NCBI GenBank assembly: GCA_018065765.1
Contig: JAGHSR010000033.1
Span: 1 to 18,306 of the forward strand
Length of the DNA: 18,306 bases
Direction: 5' to 3'
From: Candidatus Colicola coprequi
Lineage (GTDB): Bacteria; Bacteroidota; Bacteroidia; Bacteroidales; Paludibacteraceae
Shown here: piece by piece, positions 8,071 through 15,540 of the stretch
Numbering within the stretch: position 1 is the first letter of the stretch
Layout: every line of letters starts with the position of its first letter
The notes under the pieces: generated by a model
Databases searched by the model: none
What the model was told of the DNA's origin: nothing
What the model saw: only the letters and a program-made list of their open reading frames with translations
Program-made: the position numbers and the translations under genes

Positions 8071-8229
8071 ATGAAACGTACATTTCAACCTTCACAACGC
8101 AAGCGTCGCAACAAACACGGATTCCTTGAGAGAATGGCAACCGCTAATGGTCGCCGCGTATTGGCAGCTCGTCGCGCTAAGGGTCGTAAGCAACTGACCG
8201 TAGCAGACGAAGGACGCCACAAATATTAA
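8071..8229 (+). CDS. rpmH: Ribosomal protein bL34
   Basis: 52 aa, MKRTFQPSQRKRRNKHGFLE then RMATANGRRVLAARRAKGRK, the near-invariant L34 sequence, with the short acidic-basic tail (ADEGRHKY) seen in Bacteroidetes. A structural protein of the large ribosomal subunit. It has its own promoter at 7954-7984 and a terminator at 8263-8297, so it is a single-gene unit; it is not next to rnpA or dnaA here. Confidence 0.97.
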   Translation: MKRTFQPSQRKRRNKHGFLERMATANGRRVLAARRAKGRKQLTVADEGRHKY

Positions 8230-8262
8230 TTAGTCGCACTTTACTAATTAAACACATATCTT

Positions 8263-8297
8263 AAGGGAAAAGAGACGCGTCTCCTTTCCCTTGTTTT
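8263..8297 (+). terminator. Intrinsic terminator of rpmH
   Basis: Arms aagggaaa (8263-8270) and tttccctt (8285-8292) enclose the 12-bp palindrome GAGACGCGTCTC (8272-8283), giving a stem of about 14 pairs with one mismatch, followed by TTGTTTT. The T-tract runs into the rbfA start region. A second inverted repeat, taattag/ctaatta, lies at 8228-8250. Confidence 0.75.
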
Positions 8298-8641
8298 GCA
8301 ATAATAATGAAACAACAAGACAACAAAAAATCGCTCGTCTGATTCAGAAAGACCTCAGCGATATATTTCTGCGCTTTGCTCGCAGTTTAGGCGGTACACT
8401 CATCAGCGTCAGTGAGGTGCGTGTCAGTCCGGATTTAGCCATCGCCCATGTGTATTTGAGTATCTTTCCCGATAACAAAGTGCAGGAGGCGATGACCAAG
8501 ATAGAAGACGAGAAAGGGAAGATTCGTGGTGAGATGGGCTCATTGGAGCGTCATCAGTTGCGTATCATACCCGAGCTCTATTTTCATCTGGACGAGACCA
8601 TCAATCGCATGGAGCGTATCGACCAACTGCTGCACCAATAA
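8291..8641 (+). CDS. rbfA: Ribosome-binding factor A (unclear start)
   Basis: RbfA helps mature the 16S rRNA 5' end and the 30S subunit. The frame from codon GAA at 8309 reads ETTRQQKIARLIQKDLSDIF and onward with a type-II KH fold (VRVSPDLAIAHVYLSIFP, then RHQLRIIPELYFHLDETI, ending ERIDQLL), full length for the family. Relatives I know begin METTRQ; here the ATG at 8307 is one base out of frame (AATGAA), as if one G of ATGGAA were lost. From that ATG translation stops after 11 codons. The only standard in-frame start is the TTG at 8291, inside the rpmH terminator tail, which would add MFCNNN. Either a sequencing or assembly indel, or a true unusual start. First of a five-gene run. Confidence 0.85.
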   Translation: MFCNNNETTRQQKIARLIQKDLSDIFLRFARSLGGTLISVSEVRVSPDLAIAHVYLSIFPDNKVQEAMTKIEDEKGKIRGEMGSLERHQLRIIPELYFHLDETINRMERIDQLLHQ

Positions 8642-8661
8642 CCATCGTGCACCGTGAATCA

Positions 8662-9885
8662 ATGAACCACCGTGTCGAACATACCATTGCGTGGCGGTAT
8701 CTTTTCTCCAAGAAGAGCCACAACGCCATCAACATCGTCAGTGGTGTGAGTGCTGCTGCTGTGTGTGTCGTGACCGCTGCTATGGTATGCGTGATGAGTG
8801 TAATGAATGGTTTTGGAGTGGTGATAGAGCAGATGTTCTCCCATTTTGACCCCGACATTCGTATCACTGCCACCAACGGCAAGTACTTCGCGTGCGACAC
8901 AGAGGCTTTCGACCAAGTTCGTCAGATGGATGGGGTTCAGATCTTCTCCGAAACCATCGAAGAGACAGCATTGGTAGAGTTTGCAGACAAACAAATCCCT
9001 GCCCGTATCAAAGGTGTTGATTCGCTATTTCAGCAACTCACCGCCATCGACCGTATTCTGGTGGATGGATATTTCTGTGTGTACGATGGCGCATTTGACC
9101 GTGCTGTTCTGGGACAGGGGTTAGCAGCGCAACTCGGCATCAGTGCACGTTTTGTTCAAGGCATGCACCTATACGCACCCAAACGCAATCACAAAGTTAA
9201 TCTGCTTCGTCCTGACGAAAGTTTCAATCAAGCATCCTGTTTCATAGCCGGTGTGTTTGCCGTCAATCAGGTTAAGTATGACGACCAATTGATGTTGTTG
9301 TCGTTGGATATGGCACAACGCTTGTTTGACTACGCACCCCATCAGGTGACAGCTATTGAGTTGCGATTGCAACAGGGCGTCAATGACAAAGAGATTAAGC
9401 AGCAGATTCGCCAAACGTTAGGAGACGGCTTTGCCGTTGAAGATCGCTACGAACAACAATCGGATTTCTTTCACATTCTTCGGATTGAGAAACTGCTCAC
9501 GGGACTACTGTTGGTATTCATCATGCTGATAGCCGTGTTTAACATCATCGGCAGTCTGACCATGCTCATCATCGACAAGCAGGAGGATATTCGTATCTTG
9601 AGTCACTTGGGCGCAACTCCTTCGCTCATTCGTCGCGTTTTCCTCTATGAAGGTTGGCTGATTAGTTCGCTGGGCGCCCTCTTGGGACTCGTTTTAGGAC
9701 TGACTCTATGCCTACTACAAGAGCATTTGGGGTTGCTTCGTCTCGGGTCAGGCACAGAGTATGTACTGTCGGCTTACCCTGTTTCGGTGGAAGTGATGGA
9801 TGTATTGTTGGTAGCTGCTATCGTACTTGGAATAGGGTTTGTGGCAGCATGGATTCCCTCTCGACGCATCAAGGTTAACGCATGA
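8662..9885 (+). CDS. LolC/LolE-type ABC transporter permease
   Basis: 407 aa inner-membrane subunit of the LolC/E-FtsX-MacB family; in this family such proteins extract lipoproteins from the inner membrane using a separate ATPase. It opens with the family hallmark AWRYLFSKKSHNAINIVSG, first membrane segment about 22-46 ending SVMNGF, then a periplasmic domain of about 230 residues, then three membrane segments near 278-305, 323-349 and 379-397, ending in the conserved IPSRRIKVNA. The ATG at 8662 is preferred to a GTG five codons upstream because it gives the standard N-terminus. It follows rbfA by 20 bp and overlaps the next gene by ATGA. No ATPase gene lies in the window. Confidence 0.88.
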   Translation: MNHRVEHTIAWRYLFSKKSHNAINIVSGVSAAAVCVVTAAMVCVMSVMNGFGVVIEQMFSHFDPDIRITATNGKYFACDTEAFDQVRQMDGVQIFSETIEETALVEFADKQIPARIKGVDSLFQQLTAIDRILVDGYFCVYDGAFDRAVLGQGLAAQLGISARFVQGMHLYAPKRNHKVNLLRPDESFNQASCFIAGVFAVNQVKYDDQLMLLSLDMAQRLFDYAPHQVTAIELRLQQGVNDKEIKQQIRQTLGDGFAVEDRYEQQSDFFHILRIEKLLTGLLLVFIMLIAVFNIIGSLTMLIIDKQEDIRILSHLGATPSLIRRVFLYEGWLISSLGALLGLVLGLTLCLLQEHLGLLRLGSGTEYVLSAYPVSVEVMDVLLVAAIVLGIGFVAAWIPSRRIKVNA

Positions 9886-10424
9886 AAAAACACACTATCA
9901 TACTTATCGGCATAGTAGGATGCCTCATCAGTTGTCAGCCACAAAGCGGTCCCACTCGCCGCGTGACCACTATCGACACCGTTTTTACCACAGCCTACAG
10001 CGAGTTCTACGGAGCTCATTACCAATTGCTCCACCGGAATGTACTGTCGCTGGACCTGTATTCACAAGGTTTGACTTTTGACTCACTGGGAAAAATCAAC
10101 GGACAGGGTACCAACCTGTATCTAAGCGACATCTTCATCCCGCTGGAAGACAGTACGTTGCGCTCGTGCACATACACAGTCGATACAACCGGTCAGAACT
10201 TTACCACCCTGCCGGGAATGAATATCGATGGTGGTGTCACGGGAGCATATCTGCTATTGGTTAATACCGACAACACCGACCCGGTGAGCAAGATTTATTA
10301 CTTCACTTCTGGTACCTTCACCATACAACACGAAGGGGATACCACTGATATTGATTTTCACTTGGTTACAGAGGACAAACAAACTTTTGATGCCACTTAT
10401 CGCGGCGTTATTCAAACCAAATGA
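9882..10424 (+). CDS. Predicted lipoprotein, unknown family
   Basis: 180 aa. A lipoprotein signal peptide with lipobox LISC (C18) is followed by QPQSG, so the mature protein is a lipid-anchored envelope protein. The rest is short beta strands with many Thr and Asp (VTTIDTVFTTAYSEFYGAHY; GTFTIQHEGDTTDIDFHL) suggesting a beta-sandwich; no catalytic motif is evident. The start overlaps the permease stop and its own stop overlaps the xerD start (ATGA both times), so the three are translationally coupled. Pairing with a Lol-type permease could mean a role in envelope lipoprotein handling, but that is only context. Confidence 0.78.
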   Translation: MKKHTIILIGIVGCLISCQPQSGPTRRVTTIDTVFTTAYSEFYGAHYQLLHRNVLSLDLYSQGLTFDSLGKINGQGTNLYLSDIFIPLEDSTLRSCTYTVDTTGQNFTTLPGMNIDGGVTGAYLLLVNTDNTDPVSKIYYFTSGTFTIQHEGDTTDIDFHLVTEDKQTFDATYRGVIQTK

Positions 10425-11302
10425 TTCGCAAGGAATACCATATTTACCTTAAGTTGGAGCGCGGTCTGAGCGACAACTCCGTATTGGCATACGAGCAGGA
10501 TTTAGACAAACTGTTTCAATACTGCGAGTCCATTGGTTGTGACCCTGTCAAAGTGACCAAGGACCAGTTGAACGAGTTTGTATATCAGCAGTTCTCGGCG
10601 CAGTCCAACTCGCGCACGCAAGCGCGTGTATTATCCGGCGTTCATTCGTTTTACCGATTTCTCATGTACCATCACTACCGTGATGACGACCCCTCCGAAT
10701 TGCTGGAGACACCCCGTATCGACAAGCGTTTGCCACAAGTGCTGACTCTGGAGGAGATTGACCGCATGGTAGCCGCGATTGACCTAAGCAAAGCCGAAGG
10801 ACACCGCAATCGCGCCATTATCGAAATGCTCTACGGCAGCGGGCTGCGAGTCAGTGAATTGGTTGGGCTCAAACTCAGCGATATGTACCGCGAAGAGGGA
10901 TACATGCTCATCCACGGCAAAGGTTCTAAACAACGTCTCGTCCCCATCTCGCCTGAGGCTGATAAGTGGTTTACCTACTGGTTGGAAGACCGCAGCCACC
11001 TGGATATCAAACCCGAATACGTTGACATCGCCTTTCTCAACCACTACGGGCGACAACTGACGCGGGCTATGATTTTTACCATCATTCGTCAATTGGCTTC
11101 TAAGGCCGGTATCAAGAAGGTCATTTCTCCTCACACACTTCGTCATTCGTTTGCCACTCACCTGCTGCAAAACGGAGCCAACCTGCTCATCATACAGCAA
11201 CTATTAGGGCACGAAGACATCGCTACCACAGAGATATACACGCACGTGAGCGTCCAAGATTTGCGCAAAGCTATTCTCACCTATCATCCGGCTAATCATT
11301 AA
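10421..11302 (+). CDS. xerD: Tyrosine recombinase XerD
   Basis: 293 aa, the length of housekeeping XerC/D. The N-terminal SAM-like DNA-binding domain (about 1-100; LKLERGLSDNSVLAYEQDL) precedes the catalytic domain with R143 (GSGLRVSEL), K167 (HGKGSKQR), H238 and R241 (SPHTLRHSFATHLL), H264 (LLGHEDIATT) and the nucleophile Y273 (EIYTH). It resolves chromosome dimers at dif with its partner. The conserved motifs and the operon setting (coupled to the lipoprotein, 4 bp before the next gene) point to the chromosomal enzyme and not to an element integrase. XerD versus XerC is judged from overall look and is less certain than the family. Confidence 0.9.
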   Translation: MIRKEYHIYLKLERGLSDNSVLAYEQDLDKLFQYCESIGCDPVKVTKDQLNEFVYQQFSAQSNSRTQARVLSGVHSFYRFLMYHHYRDDDPSELLETPRIDKRLPQVLTLEEIDRMVAAIDLSKAEGHRNRAIIEMLYGSGLRVSELVGLKLSDMYREEGYMLIHGKGSKQRLVPISPEADKWFTYWLEDRSHLDIKPEYVDIAFLNHYGRQLTRAMIFTIIRQLASKAGIKKVISPHTLRHSFATHLLQNGANLLIIQQLLGHEDIATTEIYTHVSVQDLRKAILTYHPANH

Positions 11303-11306
11303 GAGA

Positions 11307-13739
11307 ATGAAAAGAGTTACTATCCTGCTACTGACACTCATCGTGGCTATGCCCATCCTTCACGCAGTGGAGATGCAATCGACTGTCGTGGTAGGTCAAG
11401 TGTATGATAGCAACACTTTCTCACCGCTGGAAAACATCCATTTATCCGTACATGGCAAGTCTGTGGGTACAACCACCAATGCCGAAGGTATGTTTCTGCT
11501 TCGGTTGGAGATTAGCAGACCTACCAAAGTGGTCGTTTCGGGAATAGGCTATCGCTCCTATTCGTTCGTAGTCAATCCGGGAGTGGATGCAGGTATAGAT
11601 GTTGCATTGCAGGAAAAGAACACGCTACTGGAGGAGGTGATGGTGACACCCGGTACGAATCCTGCTTCTGCACTCATGGCTCGAGTCAGAGCCAACCGCT
11701 CGCTCAACGAATCGCCCGTGATGACTACCGACAACTCCAATGCGCAGACGCAGGTGTTCCTCAGCGAAATTCAGTCACGACATCTGAGCCGCAAGGTATG
11801 GAAGAACATGCAGAGCAGCCTGATTGCTCAGAGTGATTCCAGTTACCTACTACCTATATATACGCGCGTTACGCGCGAAGGCGAACAAGATGTGCACGCA
11901 TCCGTCCTAACCGAAGAGGAATATGCAAACCTGCTGACGGAACTGGAGACGGCTCCCAACTTTTACCGCAACACTTTTTCACTCTACTCCACAGCTTTTC
12001 TCAGTCCGCTGGCATCGGATGGCAGTGCCTACTATCGCTTTTATCTGCTGGACAGTATCTGTGCTGCAATAGGCAAACAGTATATCGTGGATTTTCGTAC
12101 ACGCAATCCCTACTATGCCACGTTTGACGGGCAGATGGTCATTGACTCAGCCACAGCGGGACTAATCCGTATTACCGCCGTTGTTCCGCCGCAAGTGAAT
12201 GCCAATTATTTGAAAAACGCCACCATTGAGCAGGATTTTCAGCAGACTGACGATGGTCGGTTGGGGCGTTCAATGCAACACTCGCGTGTCAATCTGCTAT
12301 TGGATGTGGCCGTCAAGACAGATAATAGCCGCACCTTCCCTTCGGTGCTGGTAACCCACGAGATGTCACATCGCAACAGTCCTTTAGCCGAAGTCAACCA
12401 CTTCCGTGAGTCCAATCTCCATTCCGATAGTGCCCCTCTACCTTCGGTTTCCGACTTGCAAGTTAAAATTGACACCCTGAACAATACACCTCTATTTCGC
12501 ACGGCACGTTTTTTGGCATACACCATCTCAACGGGATACATACCTACCGGCAGTTATGTAGAGATAGGCAATGTATCGGAACTACTGAAAGTCAACAATC
12601 AAGAAACCATCCGTTTGGGTTTGCCGTTACGGACGAGCGAAAAACTATGGAAGAACGTTTGTTTGGAGGCTTATGCGGCTTATGGTTTTTCCGATCAGGC
12701 ATGGAAAGGAGCGGGGGCGGTGCACATCAATCTACCTACTCAGAGACGGCACCAATTGACTATTCGCTATGCCGATGAGTACCGATTTTCCGACATATCT
12801 GATTTCGAAATGTTGAAGCGCGAGAATGCTTCGTGGTTTCGCTATATGGGTTTCACTACAGCCATCACACGCATTATGCAGAAACAAGCGCGCATTGACT
12901 ACAACCCTATGGTTCGCGAGCGGGAGTTTCGATTGCTCGCTGAAGATGATTGGACGGACTATTTAGAAACAACAACCAAGATTGCTGTAGGTCGAATGGG
13001 CTATGGCGAGCCCACACACAACTATCACGCGCAGCCTTCATTTCGTTATGCTAATCTGAGTACTACACTGCGGTTTAGTTGGGAAGAGAAAAAAGTGGAC
13101 ATGTATTTCCGACGTATCCATGTCTATAACAACCTCCCTGTTTTGTACTTCTTCGGTGAGATAGGGAGCTTTACGATGGACAATGCCCAATCTACATCTG
13201 CGTACCATCTATATGGACAATTGCACTTGATGCTTCGTCATCAAATCCATTTGGGGGTAGCAGGGCAATTGGATTATCTGCTGGAGGGCGGACTGATATT
13301 GGGCAAGGTACCCTATCCCCTGCTACAAATCTTTGACGCCAACCCGACATTTGCATACGATCAGTACCGCTTTTCGCTCATGCCAAACTATAAGTTTGCT
13401 GCCGACAGGTATGTGGCATTTCACGCGGACTGGAATGGACGCGGGTGTTTGTTTAACCTCATTCCCGGCATTCGGTACCTGCACTTGAGAGAATTGGCGG
13501 TCTTCAAATTGGGGTACGGTGGGTTGAGTTCGCACCACAACGAGGTCTTGCCCTTGCCGCTGTCGAGAAATAATGAACCCTGCCTCGAGGCATTGAATAC
13601 TCCATATATTGAGTTGGGAGTCGGGATAGGCAATATCCTACGGATAGGAGAGATTTATTCGATTTGGCGACTGACTCATAACAAGGACATACCCATGCCT
13701 CGATGGAGCTTGCACTTTAGATTCTGTATTGACAAGTAA
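11307..13739 (+). CDS. DUF5686 / carboxypeptidase-regulatory-domain outer-membrane protein
   Basis: 810 aa. Signal peptide MKRVTILLLTLIVAMPILHA; then a CarboxypepD_reg-like domain at about 28-105 (VVGQVYDSNTFSPLENIHL, NAEGMFLL, VVSGIGYRSYSF, VALQEKNTLLEEVMV), as at the N-terminus of SusC/TonB-type proteins. The remainder matches the DUF5686 pattern: a periplasmic part followed by a long run of amphipathic strands ending WSLHFRFCIDK, which suggests a C-terminal beta-barrel in the outer membrane. It has no TonB plug motif. Substrate unknown. It starts 4 bp after xerD and is last in the operon; no good terminator is seen in 13740-13798. Confidence 0.82.
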   Translation: MKRVTILLLTLIVAMPILHAVEMQSTVVVGQVYDSNTFSPLENIHLSVHGKSVGTTTNAEGMFLLRLEISRPTKVVVSGIGYRSYSFVVNPGVDAGIDVALQEKNTLLEEVMVTPGTNPASALMARVRANRSLNESPVMTTDNSNAQTQVFLSEIQSRHLSRKVWKNMQSSLIAQSDSSYLLPIYTRVTREGEQDVHASVLTEEEYANLLTELETAPNFYRNTFSLYSTAFLSPLASDGSAYYRFYLLDSICAAIGKQYIVDFRTRNPYYATFDGQMVIDSATAGLIRITAVVPPQVNANYLKNATIEQDFQQTDDGRLGRSMQHSRVNLLLDVAVKTDNSRTFPSVLVTHEMSHRNSPLAEVNHFRESNLHSDSAPLPSVSDLQVKIDTLNNTPLFRTARFLAYTISTGYIPTGSYVEIGNVSELLKVNNQETIRLGLPLRTSEKLWKNVCLEAYAAYGFSDQAWKGAGAVHINLPTQRRHQLTIRYADEYRFSDISDFEMLKRENASWFRYMGFTTAITRIMQKQARIDYNPMVREREFRLLAEDDWTDYLETTTKIAVGRMGYGEPTHNYHAQPSFRYANLSTTLRFSWEEKKVDMYFRRIHVYNNLPVLYFFGEIGSFTMDNAQSTSAYHLYGQLHLMLRHQIHLGVAGQLDYLLEGGLILGKVPYPLLQIFDANPTFAYDQYRFSLMPNYKFAADRYVAFHADWNGRGCLFNLIPGIRYLHLRELAVFKLGYGGLSSHHNEVLPLPLSRNNEPCLEALNTPYIELGVGIGNILRIGEIYSIWRLTHNKDIPMPRWSLHFRFCIDK

Positions 13740-13798
13740 TAAAAAACCATTGCTTTTAAATGAATTTTGGTGTGGATTGCATTTTTTTTTCTTAAAAA

Positions 13799-13830
13799 CT
13801 TGTACACATCAAAAAATTACTGTACCTTTG
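13799..13830 (+). promoter_or_regulatory. Promoter of the AraC-family gene
   Basis: CTTG (13799-13802), 20 bases containing six A, TACCTTTG (13823-13830). Expected start near 13836, about 27 bases before the ATG at 13863. The frame open back to 13767 lies upstream of this promoter and is not translated as part of the gene. Confidence 0.78.
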
Positions 13831-13862
13831 CACCCGCTTTTGCAGAAGACCGAAAACAACTC

Positions 13863-14711
13863 ATGCAAGAAGACAAGAAAATACCCCTTTTGGATTGCCC
13901 TGTTGATTACTTAATAGGTGATGCAAGTGGCAAGATTATGAACGAGTATGGACGCTTTCCATGTAAGATCTTGTGCGGCGTGTATGCTTTGATAGTCAAG
14001 GGGGCGGCTCGTGCAACAATCAATATCACAGAGTACGAGTTCCATGAGAACGATGTGTTGCTGTTGGAGCCGGGCAGTTTTCTGCTGATTCATGAGTTTT
14101 CGGAAGATGCGTTGGTCTATTATGTATTGTTCTCTTCATCCTTCCTGGACAAACACACCTTTGGCAGTCGTATGTCTTTGGAGGCCTTGCAACTTCGCAA
14201 ACCGATAGTGCATATAGGGCAGGAGCAGTCTGAAGTATTGCAAGGGATGGTCAAGGTGCTCAACCAAGCGTCCAACTGCACGCCTTCGATGCTCAACTCG
14301 GACAAGATGGTGCATATCTTCAATCTCTTGCAGCAGAGTTATTCTGCATACGCCAAGACGCAAGACGACTATTTAATTCGTCCGCAGGACCGCAGAACGG
14401 AGATTTATCAGGAGTACACGAAGTTGGTATTGGAGCATTATACGGAGTGGCATCATGTATCCGAATACACGGATTCCATGCACATTACGTTGCCACACTT
14501 GTGTAGCACCATCAAATCGGTTAGTGGAAAAACAGCAGGTGACATCATCAACGAAGCCATCTTGACGGATGCCAAAGCGCAGTTGAAATTGACGACCATG
14601 CAAATCAAGGAGATTGCAATGTCGCTTGGGTTTGACAATGTAGCCTTCTTCAACCGATTCTTCAAGGCGCATGTGGGTTGCACACCCAAGGTCTACCGTA
14701 AAACGGAATAG
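13863..14711 (+). CDS. AraC-family transcriptional regulator
   Basis: 282 aa. The N-terminal half is cupin-like (VYALIVKGAARATINITEYE, then FHENDVLLLEPGSFLLIHEF), the usual effector-binding or dimerisation part. The C-terminal ~100 residues carry two helix-turn-helix units: one around LPHLCSTIKSVSGKTAGDII, the second at IKEIAMSLGFDNVAFFNRFF followed by VGCTPKVYRK, the AraC/XylS signature. It stands alone with its own promoter. A perfect hairpin with arms ttgacacc/ggtgtcaa follows 30 bp after the stop. Targets cannot be told; no metabolic operon lies beside it. Confidence 0.9.
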   Translation: MQEDKKIPLLDCPVDYLIGDASGKIMNEYGRFPCKILCGVYALIVKGAARATINITEYEFHENDVLLLEPGSFLLIHEFSEDALVYYVLFSSSFLDKHTFGSRMSLEALQLRKPIVHIGQEQSEVLQGMVKVLNQASNCTPSMLNSDKMVHIFNLLQQSYSAYAKTQDDYLIRPQDRRTEIYQEYTKLVLEHYTEWHHVSEYTDSMHITLPHLCSTIKSVSGKTAGDIINEAILTDAKAQLKLTTMQIKEIAMSLGFDNVAFFNRFFKAHVGCTPKVYRKTE

Positions 14712-14740
14712 GTAGATTGTGAACATAGAAATATAGAAAA

Positions 14741-14890
14741 TTGACACCTTAATGGTGTCAAAGAAGGAATCGCGAAGCCCATAACGGGTTTCAAGTTAGA
14801 ATTTTCGACGAGAAACTTGTTTCGAGTCGAAGAGCGGAAGCACAAGTCGCCTGCTGATTTAACGAAGTGGTATCAGCCTTTGCGACCTTG
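14741..14890. other. Chain of hairpins between the AraC gene and tRNA-Pro
   Basis: Four separate inverted repeats follow one another: 14741-14761 (ttgacacc/ggtgtcaa, perfect, loop ttaat), 14774-14792 (gaagccc/gggtttc with one wobble), 14804-14831 (ttcgac/gtcgaa outer arms with a weaker inner stem) and 14846-14886 (gtcgc/gcgac enclosing ctgat/atcag). No protein-coding frame is believable in 14712-14979. The first may end the AraC transcript, though no T-tract follows. The rest could be a structured leader or a small RNA; nothing known is recognised. Confidence 0.4.
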
Positions 14891-14910
14891 TTGCTGAACG
14901 CGAGCGAGCA

Positions 14911-14983
14911 CGCGTTAGCGATCGAAGCGAAACGCAGTGAGCGAGCAACGCATTAGCGATCGAAGCGAAACGCAGTGAGCGAG
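14911..14983. repeat. Two 38-bp tandem repeats running into tRNA-Pro
   Basis: Copies at 14911-14945 and 14949-14983 share 34 of 35 bases (cgcRttagcg... ending cgcagtgagcgag), with a period of 38. The last four bases of the second copy (cgag) are the first four bases of tRNA-Pro. Related sequence (gcgagcgagca) precedes the first copy. No -33/-7 promoter is seen between the repeats and the tRNA. Confidence 0.85.
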
Positions 14984-15052
14984 AAGTAGCGCAGTTGGTA
15001 GCGCACCACGTTCGGGACGTGGGGGTCGGGCGTTCGAGTCGCCTCTTCTCGA
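14980..15052 (+). tRNA. tRNA-Pro (anticodon CGG)
   Basis: 73 bases folding as a cloverleaf: acceptor CGAGAAG/CTTCTCG, D arm GCGC-AGTTGGTA-GCGC, anticodon stem CCACG/CGTGG with loop TTCGGGA (anticodon CGG, proline), T loop TTCGAGT on a 5-bp stem with one G-T pair. Discriminator A, no encoded CCA. A terminator follows 5 bases later. Promoter not identified; only a weak box ending in TTTG at 14875-14882 is nearby. Confidence 0.92.
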
Positions 15053-15057
15053 CACGG

Positions 15058-15083
15058 AAAAGGAGTCCATTGGGCTCCTTTTT
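15058..15083 (+). terminator. Intrinsic terminator of tRNA-Pro
   Basis: Arms aaaaggag and ctcctttt plus inner cc/gg with one T-G pair give an 11-pair stem, followed by T residues. It lies directly behind the tRNA. Confidence 0.8.
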
Positions 15084-15123
15084 AGTGTCTATGAACGAGA
15101 GCGAAGAGAACGCCTTTATCGGG

Positions 15124-15150
15124 GTCCCCGACGCAATTTGATTGCGGGAC
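15124..15150. repeat. Hairpin between the two terminators
   Basis: gtcc (15124-15127) pairs with ggac (15147-15150) as outer arms, and CGCAAT (15132-15137) with ATTGCG (15141-15146) as the inner stem. A palindrome cggggtccccg overlaps the 5' arm at 15120-15130. It may belong to a short RNA ending at the terminator 15165-15202. Confidence 0.4.
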
Positions 15151-15164
15151 ATACTCGACATTAG

Positions 15165-15202
15165 GCGATTTAGACAAAAAATCTAAGTCGCTTTTTGTTT
15201 TT
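15165..15202 (+). terminator. Intrinsic terminator, transcript unknown
   Basis: gcgatttaga and tctaagtcgc pair over 10 positions with one wobble, loop of seven, followed by TTTTTGTTTTT. This is a strong terminator, yet only 80 bp behind the tRNA-Pro terminator, so either it is a backup or it ends a small RNA lying at 15084-15164. Confidence 0.65.
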
Positions 15203-15368
15203 ATAGTTTATTGTGAGTAACTCCCATATTCTACCTCAAAACATACAATAATTTTTTGCCTTCTGCCTTTTGCATTTTGCCCATTCTTGACTACGAGGTA
15301 ATTGAGAATTAACCGTGCACCCCAATAAGTAACCGTGCATTGTCAAGCGTTAACCAAAAAAGTTAACC
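15203..15368. repeat. Repeat-rich intergenic stretch without a gene
   Basis: Seen here: four tandem 7-mers ttttgcc, ttctgcc, ttttgca, ttttgcc (15254-15281); the 9-mer aaccgtgca twice exactly 20 bp apart (15311-15319 and 15331-15339); and the start of a perfect 13-bp tandem repeat gttaaccaaaaaa (15349-15361, 15362-15374). No coding frame is convincing. The style fits decayed mobile DNA or dispersed intergenic repeats. Confidence 0.55.
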
Positions 15369-15398
15369 AAAAAAGTCGTCCTTCGGGGCGATTTTTTT
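15369..15398. terminator. Bidirectional intrinsic terminator
   Basis: tcgtcc-TTCG-gggcga stem with a tetraloop of the stable UUCG kind, flanked by six A on the left and seven T on the right, so it can stop transcription from both sides. It insulates the promoter just downstream at 15407. Confidence 0.7.
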
Positions 15399-15406
15399 GG
15401 TACTTT

Positions 15407-15438
15407 TTTGCACAATTGAAAAAAATGTTGTAATTTTG
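15407..15438 (+). promoter_or_regulatory. Promoter in front of the AlbA_2 pseudogene
   Basis: TTTG (15407-15410), exactly 20 bases with a seven-A run, TAATTTTG (15431-15438). Expected start near 15444. It would drive the small frame at 15459, the pseudogene and the secreted-protein gene at 15842. Confidence 0.72.
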
Positions 15439-15458
15439 CGGCGAAATTTGGAAAATAT

Positions 15459-15533
15459 ATGTCGAATATACCTGCATTGAAAGAAAGTGAAACTTCAATG
15501 TCACAAGATGTGATTTTGAAGCGTGAAATATAG
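15459..15533 (+). CDS. Possible 24-residue leader peptide or gene remnant
   Basis: First ATG behind the promoter at 15407-15438, about 15 bases after the expected start. The product begins MSNIPALKESET and ends KREI. The string ALKESET resembles the start of AlbA_2-type proteins, where ESE(T/V)-x-FK is common, so it may be the stub of a second such gene. It ends 7 bases before the next ATG. It may equally be chance; not recognised. Confidence 0.25.
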   Translation: MSNIPALKESETSMSQDVILKREI

Positions 15534-15540
15534 AATTGAT

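Noticed and set aside
10784..11200. Open frame of 138 codons antisense to xerD.
   Set aside because: No family resemblance; the sense strand has all XerD catalytic residues, so this is a shadow.
10421..11302. Tyrosine recombinase as integrase of a mobile element.
   Set aside because: Standard XerD length and motifs, and translational coupling inside a housekeeping-like operon; no element genes beside it.
13767..13862. Longer N-terminus for the AraC-family protein.
   Set aside because: It would begin upstream of the promoter boxes at 13799-13830 and adds an unlikely aromatic stretch.
14911..14983. CRISPR-like array.
   Set aside because: Only two copies with a 3-base gap and no spacers or cas genes.
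14859..15161. Minus-strand frame of 100 codons across tRNA-Pro.
   Set aside because: It covers the tRNA and tandem repeats; Arg/Ser-rich translation of repeat DNA.
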